Shown here: positions 15,787 to 23,869 of the stretch, one piece after another
Numbering within the stretch: the stretch's first letter is position 1
How the letters are laid out: every line of letters begins with the position of its first letter
Assembly (NCBI RefSeq): GCF_019931215.1
Contig: NZ_JAIOUB010000001.1
Span: forward strand, 899,955 to 963,954
From: Alcanivorax limicola
GTDB lineage: Bacteria; Pseudomonadota; Gammaproteobacteria; Pseudomonadales; Alcanivoracaceae
DNA: 64,000 nucleotides
Direction: 5' to 3'
Made by a program: the position numbers and the translations under genes
The notes under the pieces: generated by a model
The model's input: only the letters and a program-made list of their open reading frames with translations
What the model was told of the DNA's origin: nothing
Databases searched by the model: none

Positions 15787-16608
15787 GCGTACGCGCACAA
15801 CTACGCCCATGCCGACAACTCTTCCATCTCGCTCCAGAAGGAAGCGCGAGCCCTCGGTTGCCTTTACCGCTGATGTTAACTGCAGCACCAGCTCTCCGTT
15901 GTCTCCAGGGGTTAATGCTCCTGCGGATACGGTTCCTCTTGCTACCTGTCCGTTGACCCAAAGCACGACCTCCGAGCCATTGGCCAATGACCTGGAGAGT
16001 CGCGACTCTTCGGGTGTGAGCACGTAGACGTAGGAGTCTAGACGAGTACCGGTAAGGTACGCGACGTCAAACAGTCTCCTCGGTGGAGTCGCGGAGACTC
16101 GCTCAAGAACTTGCTGGAGTCCAACGCCGTTTGTATGAAGGCTAGGGATCACTCTGATTCTGGAGTCGTGGAACACCATCGCTGAGTCGCCATCCATCGC
16201 GTAGGCGTTCATCAGTTCTCTTACCTCAAGCTCAACTAGCTCGACCAACTCGCCGGCGTCCCTCATCCCCTCGAGACCACGCATATTCACAAACATCATA
16301 GACAAGCTAGGTACACCAGCTTGCCGTGCAATCTGAATGTGTTCTCGCGTTATAGGTAGCGGGCCCTGAGTGGCGTCGATAACAATTACGGCGTGTTTTG
16401 CATGCTGAGCATAGCTTGCGACGTCTGAGGCTGAGCTGCTCCGGCTTGGTGCACCGAGAACGTTCCCATGCGCCGAACAGCTCGAACGGCATTGCTCCAT
16501 TACGCTCATGCGGGCGTCATCGCCCAGCAGAACAACGTCGATTTGATTCGCCCATACAGGAGAGGCGGCGAAAAGCACCAGTGCCAGAAATGTTTTTACG
16601 AGATCCAT
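15781..16608 (-). CDS. Exported degenerate EF-Tu-like protein (cassette)
   Basis: 275 residues. The N-terminus (basic MDLVK, hydrophobic core, SPVWA before N21) is a Sec signal peptide. Residues 72-137 follow the EF-Tu G domain closely (AVIVIDATQGPLPITREHIQ, then ARQAGVP and ELVELVELEVRELMNAY). The P-loop, DCPGH and NKxD motifs are gone; NKxD is replaced by VNMR. Residues of about 185-273 follow EF-Tu domain 3 (SYVYVLTPEE, then LTPGDNGELVLQL and GSRFLLERDGRVVGMGVVVRV). Domain 2 appears absent. It therefore should not bind GTP or work in translation; a periplasmic or surface binding role is conceivable. AAGGACAG precedes the ATG. Confidence 0.75.
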   Translation of the reverse strand: MDLVKTFLALVLFAASPVWANQIDVVLLGDDARMSVMEQCRSSCSAHGNVLGAPSRSSSASDVASYAQHAKHAVIVIDATQGPLPITREHIQIARQAGVPSLSMMFVNMRGLEGMRDAGELVELVELEVRELMNAYAMDGDSAMVFHDSRIRVIPSLHTNGVGLQQVLERVSATPPRRLFDVAYLTGTRLDSYVYVLTPEESRLSRSLANGSEVVLWVNGQVARGTVSAGALTPGDNGELVLQLTSAVKATEGSRFLLERDGRVVGMGVVVRVRS

Positions 16609-16627
16609 GATCTGTCCTTGACCGAGC

Positions 16628-16634
16628 AGCTAAC
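16628..16634 (-). other. Core recombination half-site at head of array
   Basis: AGCTAAC on the plus strand (GTTAGCT in the gene direction) lies 20 nt upstream of the EF-Tu-like start, as for the other cassettes. No pairing partner is seen above it, so it could be the end of an attI-like site or a decayed attC. Confidence 0.4.
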
Positions 16635-16691
16635 AGGTACTAGGACGCCGGCGCATATATCCAATAACGACGCTCGCGGCCTATCACAATA

Positions 16692-16720
16692 TATGTATTT
16701 TTATAATGACAAACAGTCAA
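16692..16720 (-). promoter_or_regulatory. Predicted promoter reading into the cassette array
   Basis: On the minus strand TTGACT (16720-16715) is followed after 17 bp by TACATA (16697-16692) in a markedly AT-rich patch (about 16680-16740), some 85 bp upstream of the first cassette gene. It could serve as a Pc-like promoter for the array. Prediction by eye. Confidence 0.35.
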
Positions 16721-16734
16721 TACAAATCAATATG

Positions 16735-17006
16735 TTAGAGATGAAACCAATCGAGCATACCCTGTTCGCGTGACTTCTTCTTTTCTCAATCCAATAACAC
16801 TGTCCAAACCACGATAGCCTTGAGCCACGCTGACGCCCAAGCTTGGCAAGCAAGATCAGAACACCAAACACGCTACCGCCCTACCCGACATCCCACACAT
16901 CATCCCATGCGTGGCGAGCATCATGATTTTCAGCATATTGATAGCGTGGCGGCGGCACCTCTGTTGGTGGGCGCTTGTCCGGCATGCCAGTAACCCTGCC
17001 CTGATA
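16735..17006. other. Gene-free stretch at right edge of accessory block
   Basis: No open frame with protein-like composition, no integrase and no RNA gene was recognised. The stretch links the AT-rich head of the array to the second hairpin repeat. Confidence 0.5.
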
Positions 17007-17082
17007 CTGCCCCGCCGGAAATGTGATGGCAACCCCGTAACACGCAGCAGGGGCGATCAGCCTGGCCGACCGCCCCTGCTTG
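17007..17082 (+). repeat. Dispersed hairpin repeat, copy 2
   Basis: Same orientation and nearly the same sequence as 6445-6519, including GTGATGGCAACCCCGTAA and the GCAGGGGCG / CGCCCCTGC stem, here with two internal mismatches. It lies 25 bp beyond the 3' end of the minus-strand lipoprotein gene. Confidence 0.75.
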
Positions 17083-17106
17083 CCTTTCGGCATGCGGGTG
17101 CATGAG

Positions 17107-18168
17107 TTATCCGCAGTAGTAGTAATTGATCCAGTAGCTGTCATCCGGCATGCACATCCCGTTGGCCAGGGGCGGTGCTTCGATGATTTCCGGGTCGCCC
17201 TGTTCGTCGCGCCGCAGCACCAGATCCACGCGACCATCGGTGGCTACAGCGACGATCGGTGACAGTACACGGTGTACGCCATCGGTGGTGGTGACTTCGA
17301 TCTGTACTTCGATGTTGGCCGGGATAATGAAGTTGCCGCTGCCGCCTGCCATGACAGTGCTGCAGTTATTGCAGGCGCTGTTGTACAGGGGCTGGCCGGT
17401 CAGGGCGTTACGCACGTTGACGTGCCAAGGGGTGTTGGAGGTCAACGTCAGGGTGGCTTGTGCGGGCGGCAGTTGTTGTTCGCCGACCACCAGTTCGCTG
17501 CGCTGGCCTTCGAAGATCGCCACTTCTGCCTGGCGTACCACGGCCAGGGAGGGCATTTGTACGGCGTAGACGGTCATCAGGCCGTCTGCGGGCAGGCGCA
17601 GGGGGACGTTGCAGGCGCCGCGATTGACCAGGCCTTCCAGTGCGTTCATCGGATTGCCGATGGTGATGCCGATGATGTCGTCGGTGTAATTGCACACCAG
17701 CAGTGTGCCGGTCTTGGTGTGCTGGCTGCCCCAGAGTGCGCCATAGGGGTTCCAGGTGCCGCCTTCGCGGGCGGTAAAGACGGGTGATGTGATCACTTCC
17801 AGTTCTGCCAGCGGTGTGCCGTTGCGGGCTTGCCGCAGGGCGGACTCGCGTATGACGTGCAGACGGATGATGTCATTGGGGCCACCGAGACTGCGCAGGT
17901 CGACGGTAGCCGAGGTGCCGGCGAGGCGCCAGATGCGGCCGTTGCCGTTCTTGAAGGTGGGTGATGTGCTGACGATCAGGGCTTCATCCGTGGTGTTGAG
18001 CACGGTCATGTTGCCCTGGGCGTTGCTGGTCATCAGCGGCACGCTGGACGGGTTGACGAAGCCATTGCCGCCCTTGTCATCGCTGCTGCTGCCACCACAG
18101 GCGGCAAGCAGCAGTGTCAGCAATGCCAGAGACAGCATCTTGAAGAATGGTATCTTGAATGAATGCAT
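17107..18168 (-). CDS. Lipoprotein of unknown function
   Basis: 353 residues with a lipoprotein signal (LLLAAC followed by GGSSSDDKGG, a flexible linker). The mature part looks beta-rich and contains a Cys pair (CNNC near residue 266) plus a C-terminal Tyr/Cys tail (YYYCG). No named family is recognised. GAGGG lies before the ATG. It follows the caspase-like gene on the same strand (100-bp gap) and may be co-transcribed with it, which suggests a shared envelope role. Confidence 0.7.
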   Translation of the reverse strand: MHSFKIPFFKMLSLALLTLLLAACGGSSSDDKGGNGFVNPSSVPLMTSNAQGNMTVLNTTDEALIVSTSPTFKNGNGRIWRLAGTSATVDLRSLGGPNDIIRLHVIRESALRQARNGTPLAELEVITSPVFTAREGGTWNPYGALWGSQHTKTGTLLVCNYTDDIIGITIGNPMNALEGLVNRGACNVPLRLPADGLMTVYAVQMPSLAVVRQAEVAIFEGQRSELVVGEQQLPPAQATLTLTSNTPWHVNVRNALTGQPLYNSACNNCSTVMAGGSGNFIIPANIEVQIEVTTTDGVHRVLSPIVAVATDGRVDLVLRRDEQGDPEIIEAPPLANGMCMPDDSYWINYYYCG

Positions 18169-18267
18169 GGGGCTGCCCTCCTCAGGGATAGCGACCTTCG
18201 GGTCTTGTCCTGTAGGAGGGACTGGAAGGCAGGGCCAAACGGCCCTGCACTTTTTTTACTTAATTCA

Positions 18268-20469
18268 TCAGGGCGTGCGGGTTTCCCAGCGAATCACTTC
18301 TGCGCCGGCTTCTGCGGCGCCGGTGCGGGCAGCGGTGCCCAGGCCTCGGGTCAGGGGCATGTCGCCGATGGCTTCGGCCAGCAAGCCGAGGCTGCCGCGC
18401 ACGGCGACGCCGCTGCCCAGGGGGTCCGTGCCTGCGGCGCGCAGGGCGCTGTATTCCATACCGGATTGTTCGAGCCAGGCGTAGCTGACCGGCGGGCCGC
18501 CGCGGCTGACGGGGTTGTGCAGCACCAGCAGTTGTTCGGCGCCGACGGTGTCACTGGTGACTTCGGTGGGGGCCAGTGCCTGGGCGGTCTGGCCGGGGCC
18601 CAGGCGGCCGGCCTGGCCGGGTTCGGGCCAGAGTTGGTAGATGCCGTGGGCGTTGTCCACGAACAGCACGCTGATGTCGGCGTCGCTGCGGCCGCGATTG
18701 GTCACGGCCAGTCGGACTTCGTCGCCGGCGTACAGCGCCAGGCTGCTGGCCGGGTCGTAGGGTTGCCAGGGGCCGCTGCCGCCGCGCCGGAATTCAAAGC
18801 GGGTGTCGAGGGTGCCGCGGCCGCCGCGCAGAACAGAGGCGGTGCGCAGCAAGTTAGTGGCGCGCACCCAGCGCTGCAGGCCGTTGTGCAGCACCACGGT
18901 GGCGGCGCGGGCGTCGGGCTCGCCGTCGATAGCCAGTGCGCGCAGCCGGTCGGCCTGAACGGCTTCGCAACCTGACGCTTCGGGCAGGGAAAGTGTTTTC
19001 AACAGCGCGCAGGAAATCTGGTCATCGCGGCCGATAAAGAACAACTGCCCGTCGGCGACATGCAATAACAAATCCGCTGATTCGCCGGGACCAACCCATT
19101 GCAACGTGCGGGACAGAAAATCGTGTTCATCCAGCGCGTCGATCGCTTTGTCCCAGGGCGCGGGGGGCGTGCCCACCCAGCGCACCCGGTGGCTGACGCT
19201 CAGCGCGGGGCGCTCGAGCTGTGCCCAGACGCTGGCGCGGCCGAACTCTTCGGGGATGGCGGCGCGGCTGGAGACAAGGGAGGCCTCCTCCACCACAACG
19301 CGGAAGGCGGGTTCGGTTGCCGTGACGCTGGTATACAGCGCCACAACAGCGTCCGGCTCGAAGCCGTTGAGTTGCCCGGCATCCATGATCAGTTGGCTGC
19401 CATCACGGCGCACCGTGTAGCGGGTGGGGATGTCGCCGTCGCGGTGGAAGACGCGCCGGTCCATGTTGGTGCCGGTGACCAGCGGGGTGCTGGAGCGCCA
19501 GGGCAGGCCGTTGTACTCCACCATGATCATCTGGGCGAGTTGGCGATAGCTGATGTTGGGGTTCTGGGCCAGTACGCGCGCAAAGGTATAGGTGAAGAGG
19601 CCGTTGAATTCGGCGTTCGGGTCGCCCAGGGGCAGGCGCATTTCCGGGGTGGTTTCGTGGCTCTGGGCGGCGAAGAAGGCGATCAGGTCGCCGGTGGCGC
19701 GCTTATCGCTTTCTTCGCCGCCCGCGCCCGGCTGCATGAAGCTGGGGGTGGCAGCGGCCGGGTTGCTGGCGGCAGCGCCGCGAGTGCGGGTAACGGGAAT
19801 GCCCAGTGCTTCCGGTGTGACCTGGCGCATACGCACGTCGGCATCGGCGACGCTGCGAGTCATGGTGCCGGCGTGGCAGCTGTCGAACACCACCCAGACA
19901 TTGGCGCCCTTGCCGCGCAGGGCGTCCAGCCATTCGCCTACCTGGTAGTCGTAGAGGGCGTTGGGGATTTCTTTCTGTTCGAAATTCCAGTTGCTCACAT
20001 CACGGGGCAGGAACAGTTCGTTCAGGCCGTCGGGTTCTTTCTCCAGGTCGTCGGTGGGCGACTGGCTGCCGTGGCCGGCGAAGTGCAGGAACACCAGATC
20101 GTCAGCTTTTACGGTGTCGATCAGTTGTTCCATGGCGTCGGTGATGGCCGCCAGGGTGGGCAGGCCGTGGGCGCCGTCCACGCCGTCTGCCAGCACGCGT
20201 ATCTGTTTGGCATCGAAGCCTTGTTGCAGCAGCAGGCTGCGCAGGCGCGGGATGTCCTTGCGGGGCCCGTCCAGGGCGAGATCCGGGTGCAGGTCGGGAT
20301 ACTCGGAAACGCCGACCAGCAGCGCATGCTGGGCCGGGGCGCTGGCCTCGGCGGCCATCGCGGTGAACAACAAGCCCAGCACTGCCAGCCCAACAGCTGC
20401 AAGTCTCCTGCCCTGCCACCCACTGCGGTGGTCACTGCCATGATCGGCACTGCATCGCCATATGTTCAT
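18268..20469 (-). CDS. Exported caspase-like (peptidase C14) protein with DUF4384-like C-terminus
   Basis: 733 residues from the ATG at 20469, which has GGGAAGGAG upstream; a longer GTG start lacks this. A signal peptide is followed by a metacaspase fold: HALLVGVSEYP, then catalytic His in HFAGHGSQ (residue 133) and Cys in VVFDSCHAG (residue 198). After a linker (about 350-560) the C-terminal region, with LYAGDEVRLAVTN and IYQLWPEPGQ, matches DUF4384. It is probably a periplasmic Arg/Lys-specific protease or a protein-binding derivative. It is divergent from the CHASE2 gene. Confidence 0.85.
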   Translation of the reverse strand: MNIWRCSADHGSDHRSGWQGRRLAAVGLAVLGLLFTAMAAEASAPAQHALLVGVSEYPDLHPDLALDGPRKDIPRLRSLLLQQGFDAKQIRVLADGVDGAHGLPTLAAITDAMEQLIDTVKADDLVFLHFAGHGSQSPTDDLEKEPDGLNELFLPRDVSNWNFEQKEIPNALYDYQVGEWLDALRGKGANVWVVFDSCHAGTMTRSVADADVRMRQVTPEALGIPVTRTRGAAASNPAAATPSFMQPGAGGEESDKRATGDLIAFFAAQSHETTPEMRLPLGDPNAEFNGLFTYTFARVLAQNPNISYRQLAQMIMVEYNGLPWRSSTPLVTGTNMDRRVFHRDGDIPTRYTVRRDGSQLIMDAGQLNGFEPDAVVALYTSVTATEPAFRVVVEEASLVSSRAAIPEEFGRASVWAQLERPALSVSHRVRWVGTPPAPWDKAIDALDEHDFLSRTLQWVGPGESADLLLHVADGQLFFIGRDDQISCALLKTLSLPEASGCEAVQADRLRALAIDGEPDARAATVVLHNGLQRWVRATNLLRTASVLRGGRGTLDTRFEFRRGGSGPWQPYDPASSLALYAGDEVRLAVTNRGRSDADISVLFVDNAHGIYQLWPEPGQAGRLGPGQTAQALAPTEVTSDTVGAEQLLVLHNPVSRGGPPVSYAWLEQSGMEYSALRAAGTDPLGSGVAVRGSLGLLAEAIGDMPLTRGLGTAARTGAAEAGAEVIRWETRTP

Positions 20470-20651
20470 CGGGTACGCTCCTTCCCTGTTACGGTTCATC
20501 GATTCTTGGAGGGACGCCTCGGTGTGTTTGGACACGGGCCTGTTTAAACAAGCACCCCGGGCATTCTTATCTTGTGGGCTCTGTACTGTCGGCGCCGAAC
20601 TTTCGGCACCGACTTGACGCCCTTATGTTATAACAAGCTCATCCGGCCACC

Positions 20652-20696
20652 CTGTACTATCATGGCCTGTACTATCATGGCCCGTACTATCAATGG
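20652..20696 (+). repeat. 15-bp tandem repeat at CHASE2 gene start
   Basis: Two perfect copies of CTGTACTATCATGGC and a third imperfect one with an extra A. The predicted ATG of the CHASE2 gene (20693) falls in the third copy. ATG triplets in copies 1 and 2 are in another frame because of the extra base. Confidence 0.7.
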
Positions 20697-22210
20697 TAAG
20701 TGCCCAGCATGGTATTTGTCCCGCGTATGGTAACGCTCTCTTGACCGCCAATTCGCCGCCTTCACCGCCCCCCTCGCCCAAGCGCCGACGCTTGCAGCGT
20801 GCGTTCACGCGTGCCGGGCAAGGCCTCAACGCCGGAGTGAGCAGGACAGCGGCAGCGCTGCAGCGGCGCTGGCATGCGCTGTCGCCCTTGTCGCGCCAGT
20901 TCTCCGGCAATTTGCTGATTGCCATGCTGGTGTTGTTGGCGTTGCATCTTTTCCAGTCCCATCCGCTGTTGGCGCGCCAGCAATCTGCCGGGCTGGACTG
21001 GCTGATGCGCATCACCGCCAACACCGGCACCGCCGAGCATGCCACGCCTTATTTGCTGATTGATCTGGATACGCCGTCCTGGCAGGCACTGGGCGAGCCG
21101 TTGTTAACGCCGGCGGATACGCTGGCGCAGGTGCTCTCCCGCCTGATCGACAGCCAGGCGCGGCAAGTGGTGGTGGATTTTGATTTCAGCCGGCGCAGTT
21201 TGCGTGATCTGGCGCCCCTGGCGGCCGTGCTGGCACGTTGGCAGGCGACGGAGCATGCGCCGCCGTTGACGCTGATGCGCACAGTGTCGCCGCCCCGGGG
21301 CGCTGCGCATTACGGCATGCCCCGCGATACGGTGCTGGATGATCTGTTCCGGGACCTGCCCGCAGGGGGCAACGCGGTCACCTGGGCGGCGCCCTTCTTT
21401 GCGCTGGATGCGGATCACCGGGTGCGCCACTGGCGGCTGGTGGAAATCATCTGCCAGGGCGGGCGCACGGCGTTACTGCCTTCGGTGCAACTGGTATCGC
21501 TGGCGCGGCAGCAATCGCAGCTCGCGGCGCTGCACACGCAGCTGGCTGCCTGGCCGGGGGCAGCCTGTGACGCGGCACGCCAGCCGGCATTGCCGACGCT
21601 GGTGCTGGGCGCACAGACGCTGCATCTGGCCGACGACAAGCTCTCCGAACGCATTCTTTATACCTTGCCCGCCGCACCTGATGACGGCTGGTTCCGGCAT
21701 GATCATCTGGGCCAGCAAAGCCCGTTCCTGATCCGCATTCCGCTGCAAAGCCTGTTGGGGGACACAGCGCCGCTGGGCGATCATCTGGCGCGGGCGCGCA
21801 CGGTGGTAATCGGCGCCAGCCATGTGGAATCCGGCGATTTGCATGTCACGCCACTGGGAGAAATGCCCGGGCCGCTGATTCTGATCAATGCCATGCACTC
21901 GCTGGAGCGTTTCGGCCAGGCGCGTCCGCCCGCGTGGTGGCAAACGCTACTGGTGACGACGCTGCTGGTGCTGGTGCTGTCGGCTTGTCTGGTATATCTG
22001 CCGCCGATGATGGCCAATGTGCTGCCGCTGCTGGTTGTCGTCGCGATTATCGTGCCGCTGAGCATGCTCTGGTTCCGCGCCGGCGTCTGGCTTGATTTCG
22101 CGTTGCCGCTGGTGGCGGTAACGCTCTTCCGTTGGGTGAGCCGCGTCCGGCACCTGCAAAAACAACACAGGCTGAAATCGTCTCGTTCCGCTTCCACCCT
22201 GGCGAAATAG
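20693..22210 (+). CDS. CHASE2-domain membrane sensor protein
   Basis: 505 residues. After a basic Pro-rich N-terminus comes a membrane segment (about 70-88), then a large extracytoplasmic CHASE2 domain (about 95-400, with LIDLDTPSWQALGEPLLTPA and ARTVVIGASHVESGDLHVTP, typical of the family). Two or three C-terminal transmembrane helices (about 420-480) and a short basic tail complete it. No kinase or cyclase output domain follows, so signals would go to a partner. The start is uncertain because the proposed ATG lies in tandem repeats without a clear ribosome binding site. CHASE2, FecR-like and caspase-like genes often occur together. Confidence 0.8.
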   Translation: MVSAQHGICPAYGNALLTANSPPSPPPSPKRRRLQRAFTRAGQGLNAGVSRTAAALQRRWHALSPLSRQFSGNLLIAMLVLLALHLFQSHPLLARQQSAGLDWLMRITANTGTAEHATPYLLIDLDTPSWQALGEPLLTPADTLAQVLSRLIDSQARQVVVDFDFSRRSLRDLAPLAAVLARWQATEHAPPLTLMRTVSPPRGAAHYGMPRDTVLDDLFRDLPAGGNAVTWAAPFFALDADHRVRHWRLVEIICQGGRTALLPSVQLVSLARQQSQLAALHTQLAAWPGAACDAARQPALPTLVLGAQTLHLADDKLSERILYTLPAAPDDGWFRHDHLGQQSPFLIRIPLQSLLGDTAPLGDHLARARTVVIGASHVESGDLHVTPLGEMPGPLILINAMHSLERFGQARPPAWWQTLLVTTLLVLVLSACLVYLPPMMANVLPLLVVVAIIVPLSMLWFRAGVWLDFALPLVAVTLFRWVSRVRHLQKQHRLKSSRSASTLAK

Positions 22211-22300
22211 AGTCGGCCGAAAGAGAGTTTGACCCGGGCTAGCTGGATATCCTGACTAACCGTTCTGGTAAAAATGAGTTCCTTACCCGTCTGATCAGAC

Positions 22301-22723
22301 TCAATTTGACGCATCAAACGCCGAGCGCGCTTGCCGGATATTGTCATGGGCGGCTTCTGCCCAATCCACCAGTTGCGACAAGGGCCCCAGCAAGGATTCA
22401 CCCAAGGGAGACAACTGGTACTCCACACTGGGCGGTTTGGTTGGAAACACCTCTCGAAAAGCCAGGCCGTCTCTTTCCAGCTGACGCAATGTTTGCGTCA
22501 GCATCCGTTTTGAAATGTCAGGCACCCTACGCTGAACCTGGCTGAAGCGCCTGGGTTGTTCGGCCAGGGTCATCAAGATCAATGTGGTCCACTTGTCGCC
22601 GAGATGATCGAGAACATCCCTCACCGGACACTTCGAGGCGTCAAAAGGCGCGCTACTCCACCGATTCAGGCGATCAGCAATAGCTTCCCGCGCAGGGGAG
22701 TTACTCAGAGGTAACCTGGTCAC
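22301..22723 (-). CDS. qorR: HxlR family regulator, QorR-like
   Basis: 140 residues forming one winged helix of the HxlR type, with a conserved Cys ([20 protein letters not shown]) and [20 protein letters not shown], the recognition region. In Escherichia coli the orthologous pair qorR (ytfH) and qorB (ytfG) is also divergent. The GTG start at 22723 has AGGAGG nine bases upstream. It probably represses itself and qorB through the palindrome at 22753-22773 and responds to redox-active electrophiles through the Cys; this is inferred from the family. Confidence 0.85.
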   Translation of the reverse strand: MTRLPLSNSPAREAIADRLNRWSSAPFDASKCPVRDVLDHLGDKWTTLILMTLAEQPRRFSQVQRRVPDISKRMLTQTLRQLERDGLAFREVFPTKPPSVEYQLSPLGESLLGPLSQLVDWAEAAHDNIRQARSAFDASN

Positions 22724-22752
22724 AAAAAACTGCCTCCTTCCGGATTCGATTA

Positions 22753-22773
22753 ATGGTCTCCATAATAGACCAT
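22753..22773. promoter_or_regulatory. Candidate QorR operator
   Basis: Perfect inverted repeat ATGGTCT-N7-AGACCAT in the 101-bp gap between the divergent qorR and qorB genes. It overlaps a CATAAT that could be the qorB -10 box. Confidence 0.6.
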
Positions 22774-22824
22774 GCTCCAGATAAAGACCTTCAAAATAGT
22801 GTGCAATGTCAGGAAATCATAATC

Positions 22825-23700
22825 ATGACTCAATCTACTACGCGGATACTGATAACAGGTGCGACTGGTCAACTGGGTCGTCTGGTCATTCAGCACTTGA
22901 TAAAAACCCTGGACCCTTCTCGAATTATCGCCGGGGTCCGGAACCCTGAAAAAGCGACAGAGCTTTCCGGGCTGGGTGTTGTGGTCCGGCGGTTCGACTA
23001 CGCACAACCAGACACTCTGGATAGCGGTTTGGAAGGGGTCAACAAGCTGTTGTTGATATCCTCCAGTGAAGTGGGCCAGAGAACCGGCCAACACAAGAAT
23101 GTTATTGATGCTGCACTTCGGGCAAAGGTTTCCTTGTTGGCGTATACCAGTATATTGCATGCCGATACCAACCCTATGCAATTGGCGCAGGAGCACCAGG
23201 AGACCGAAGCATATCTGCGGAAGTCTGGCGTGCCGTCAGTGATTTTGCGAAATGGCTGGTACACGGAAAACTACGCAGAAAACATCCTTCCATCGCTGGA
23301 CCACGGCGCATTGGTGGGCGCCGCCGGGGACGGTCGGATTGCCGCAGCGCCCCGCGCAGACTACGCCGAAGCGGCCGTCGCTGTGCTGACGTCTACCGAA
23401 CAGCAGGCTGGGCGTACTTATGAGCTTGCAGGTGATGACGCTTTTACGCTGTCTGAACTGGCAGAAGAAGTCAGCCGTCAGTCCGGCCGCCCCTTCCGGT
23501 ATCAGAACCTGGAAGAAGCTGAATACGCCGGAGTACTGGTCAGCCTGGGCTTACCTGAGGGCTTGGCGAGCATATTGGCTGACAGCGACGTAGAAGCGTC
23601 TCGCGGTGCCTTGTTTGACGATGGGCATCAGTTGAGCCGTTTGACAGGGCGCAAAACAACGCCCTATCAAGAAGTCGTTTCCAACGTGTTGAATCAATAG
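22825..23700 (+). CDS. qorB: NAD(P)H:quinone oxidoreductase QorB-like (NmrA-type SDR)
   Basis: 291 residues with extensive similarity, from memory, to Escherichia coli QorB: ILITGATGQLGRLVIQHL (nucleotide binding), LLLISSSEVGQR, AYTSILHADTNP, ILRNGWYTENY and a C-terminal GLPEGLASILADSD. It should reduce quinones with NADPH. The start at 22825 has CAGGAA upstream; longer in-frame starts lie inside the operator. The pair interrupts the exported-protein cluster and looks like an unrelated insertion. Confidence 0.9.
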   Translation: MTQSTTRILITGATGQLGRLVIQHLIKTLDPSRIIAGVRNPEKATELSGLGVVVRRFDYAQPDTLDSGLEGVNKLLLISSSEVGQRTGQHKNVIDAALRAKVSLLAYTSILHADTNPMQLAQEHQETEAYLRKSGVPSVILRNGWYTENYAENILPSLDHGALVGAAGDGRIAAAPRADYAEAAVAVLTSTEQQAGRTYELAGDDAFTLSELAEEVSRQSGRPFRYQNLEEAEYAGVLVSLGLPEGLASILADSDVEASRGALFDDGHQLSRLTGRKTTPYQEVVSNVLNQ

Positions 23701-23869
23701 TAGCCTGATCCAACCTTTATCCTGCATCCAACAGTAGAAGCCGCGCTTTTATCTGCCTGACTCCGGGGGCTGGCGGCAACCGGGATTTATCTTCCGTCGG
23801 CGCCGATAAGACCGCGAATGCGTTTCCGCCTGGGTCGGTGACAAAGCACTACCGTCAACGGAGAAGAAC

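Noticed and set aside
8794-16608. Ordinary operon rather than cassette array
   Set aside because: Spacers of 60-150 bp with attC-like palindromes, unrelated gene families and varied base composition fit cassettes better, although without an integrase this is not proven.
16735-17006. Integron integrase or remnant next to the array
   Set aside because: No tyrosine-recombinase-like motif was found on either strand here or elsewhere in the window.
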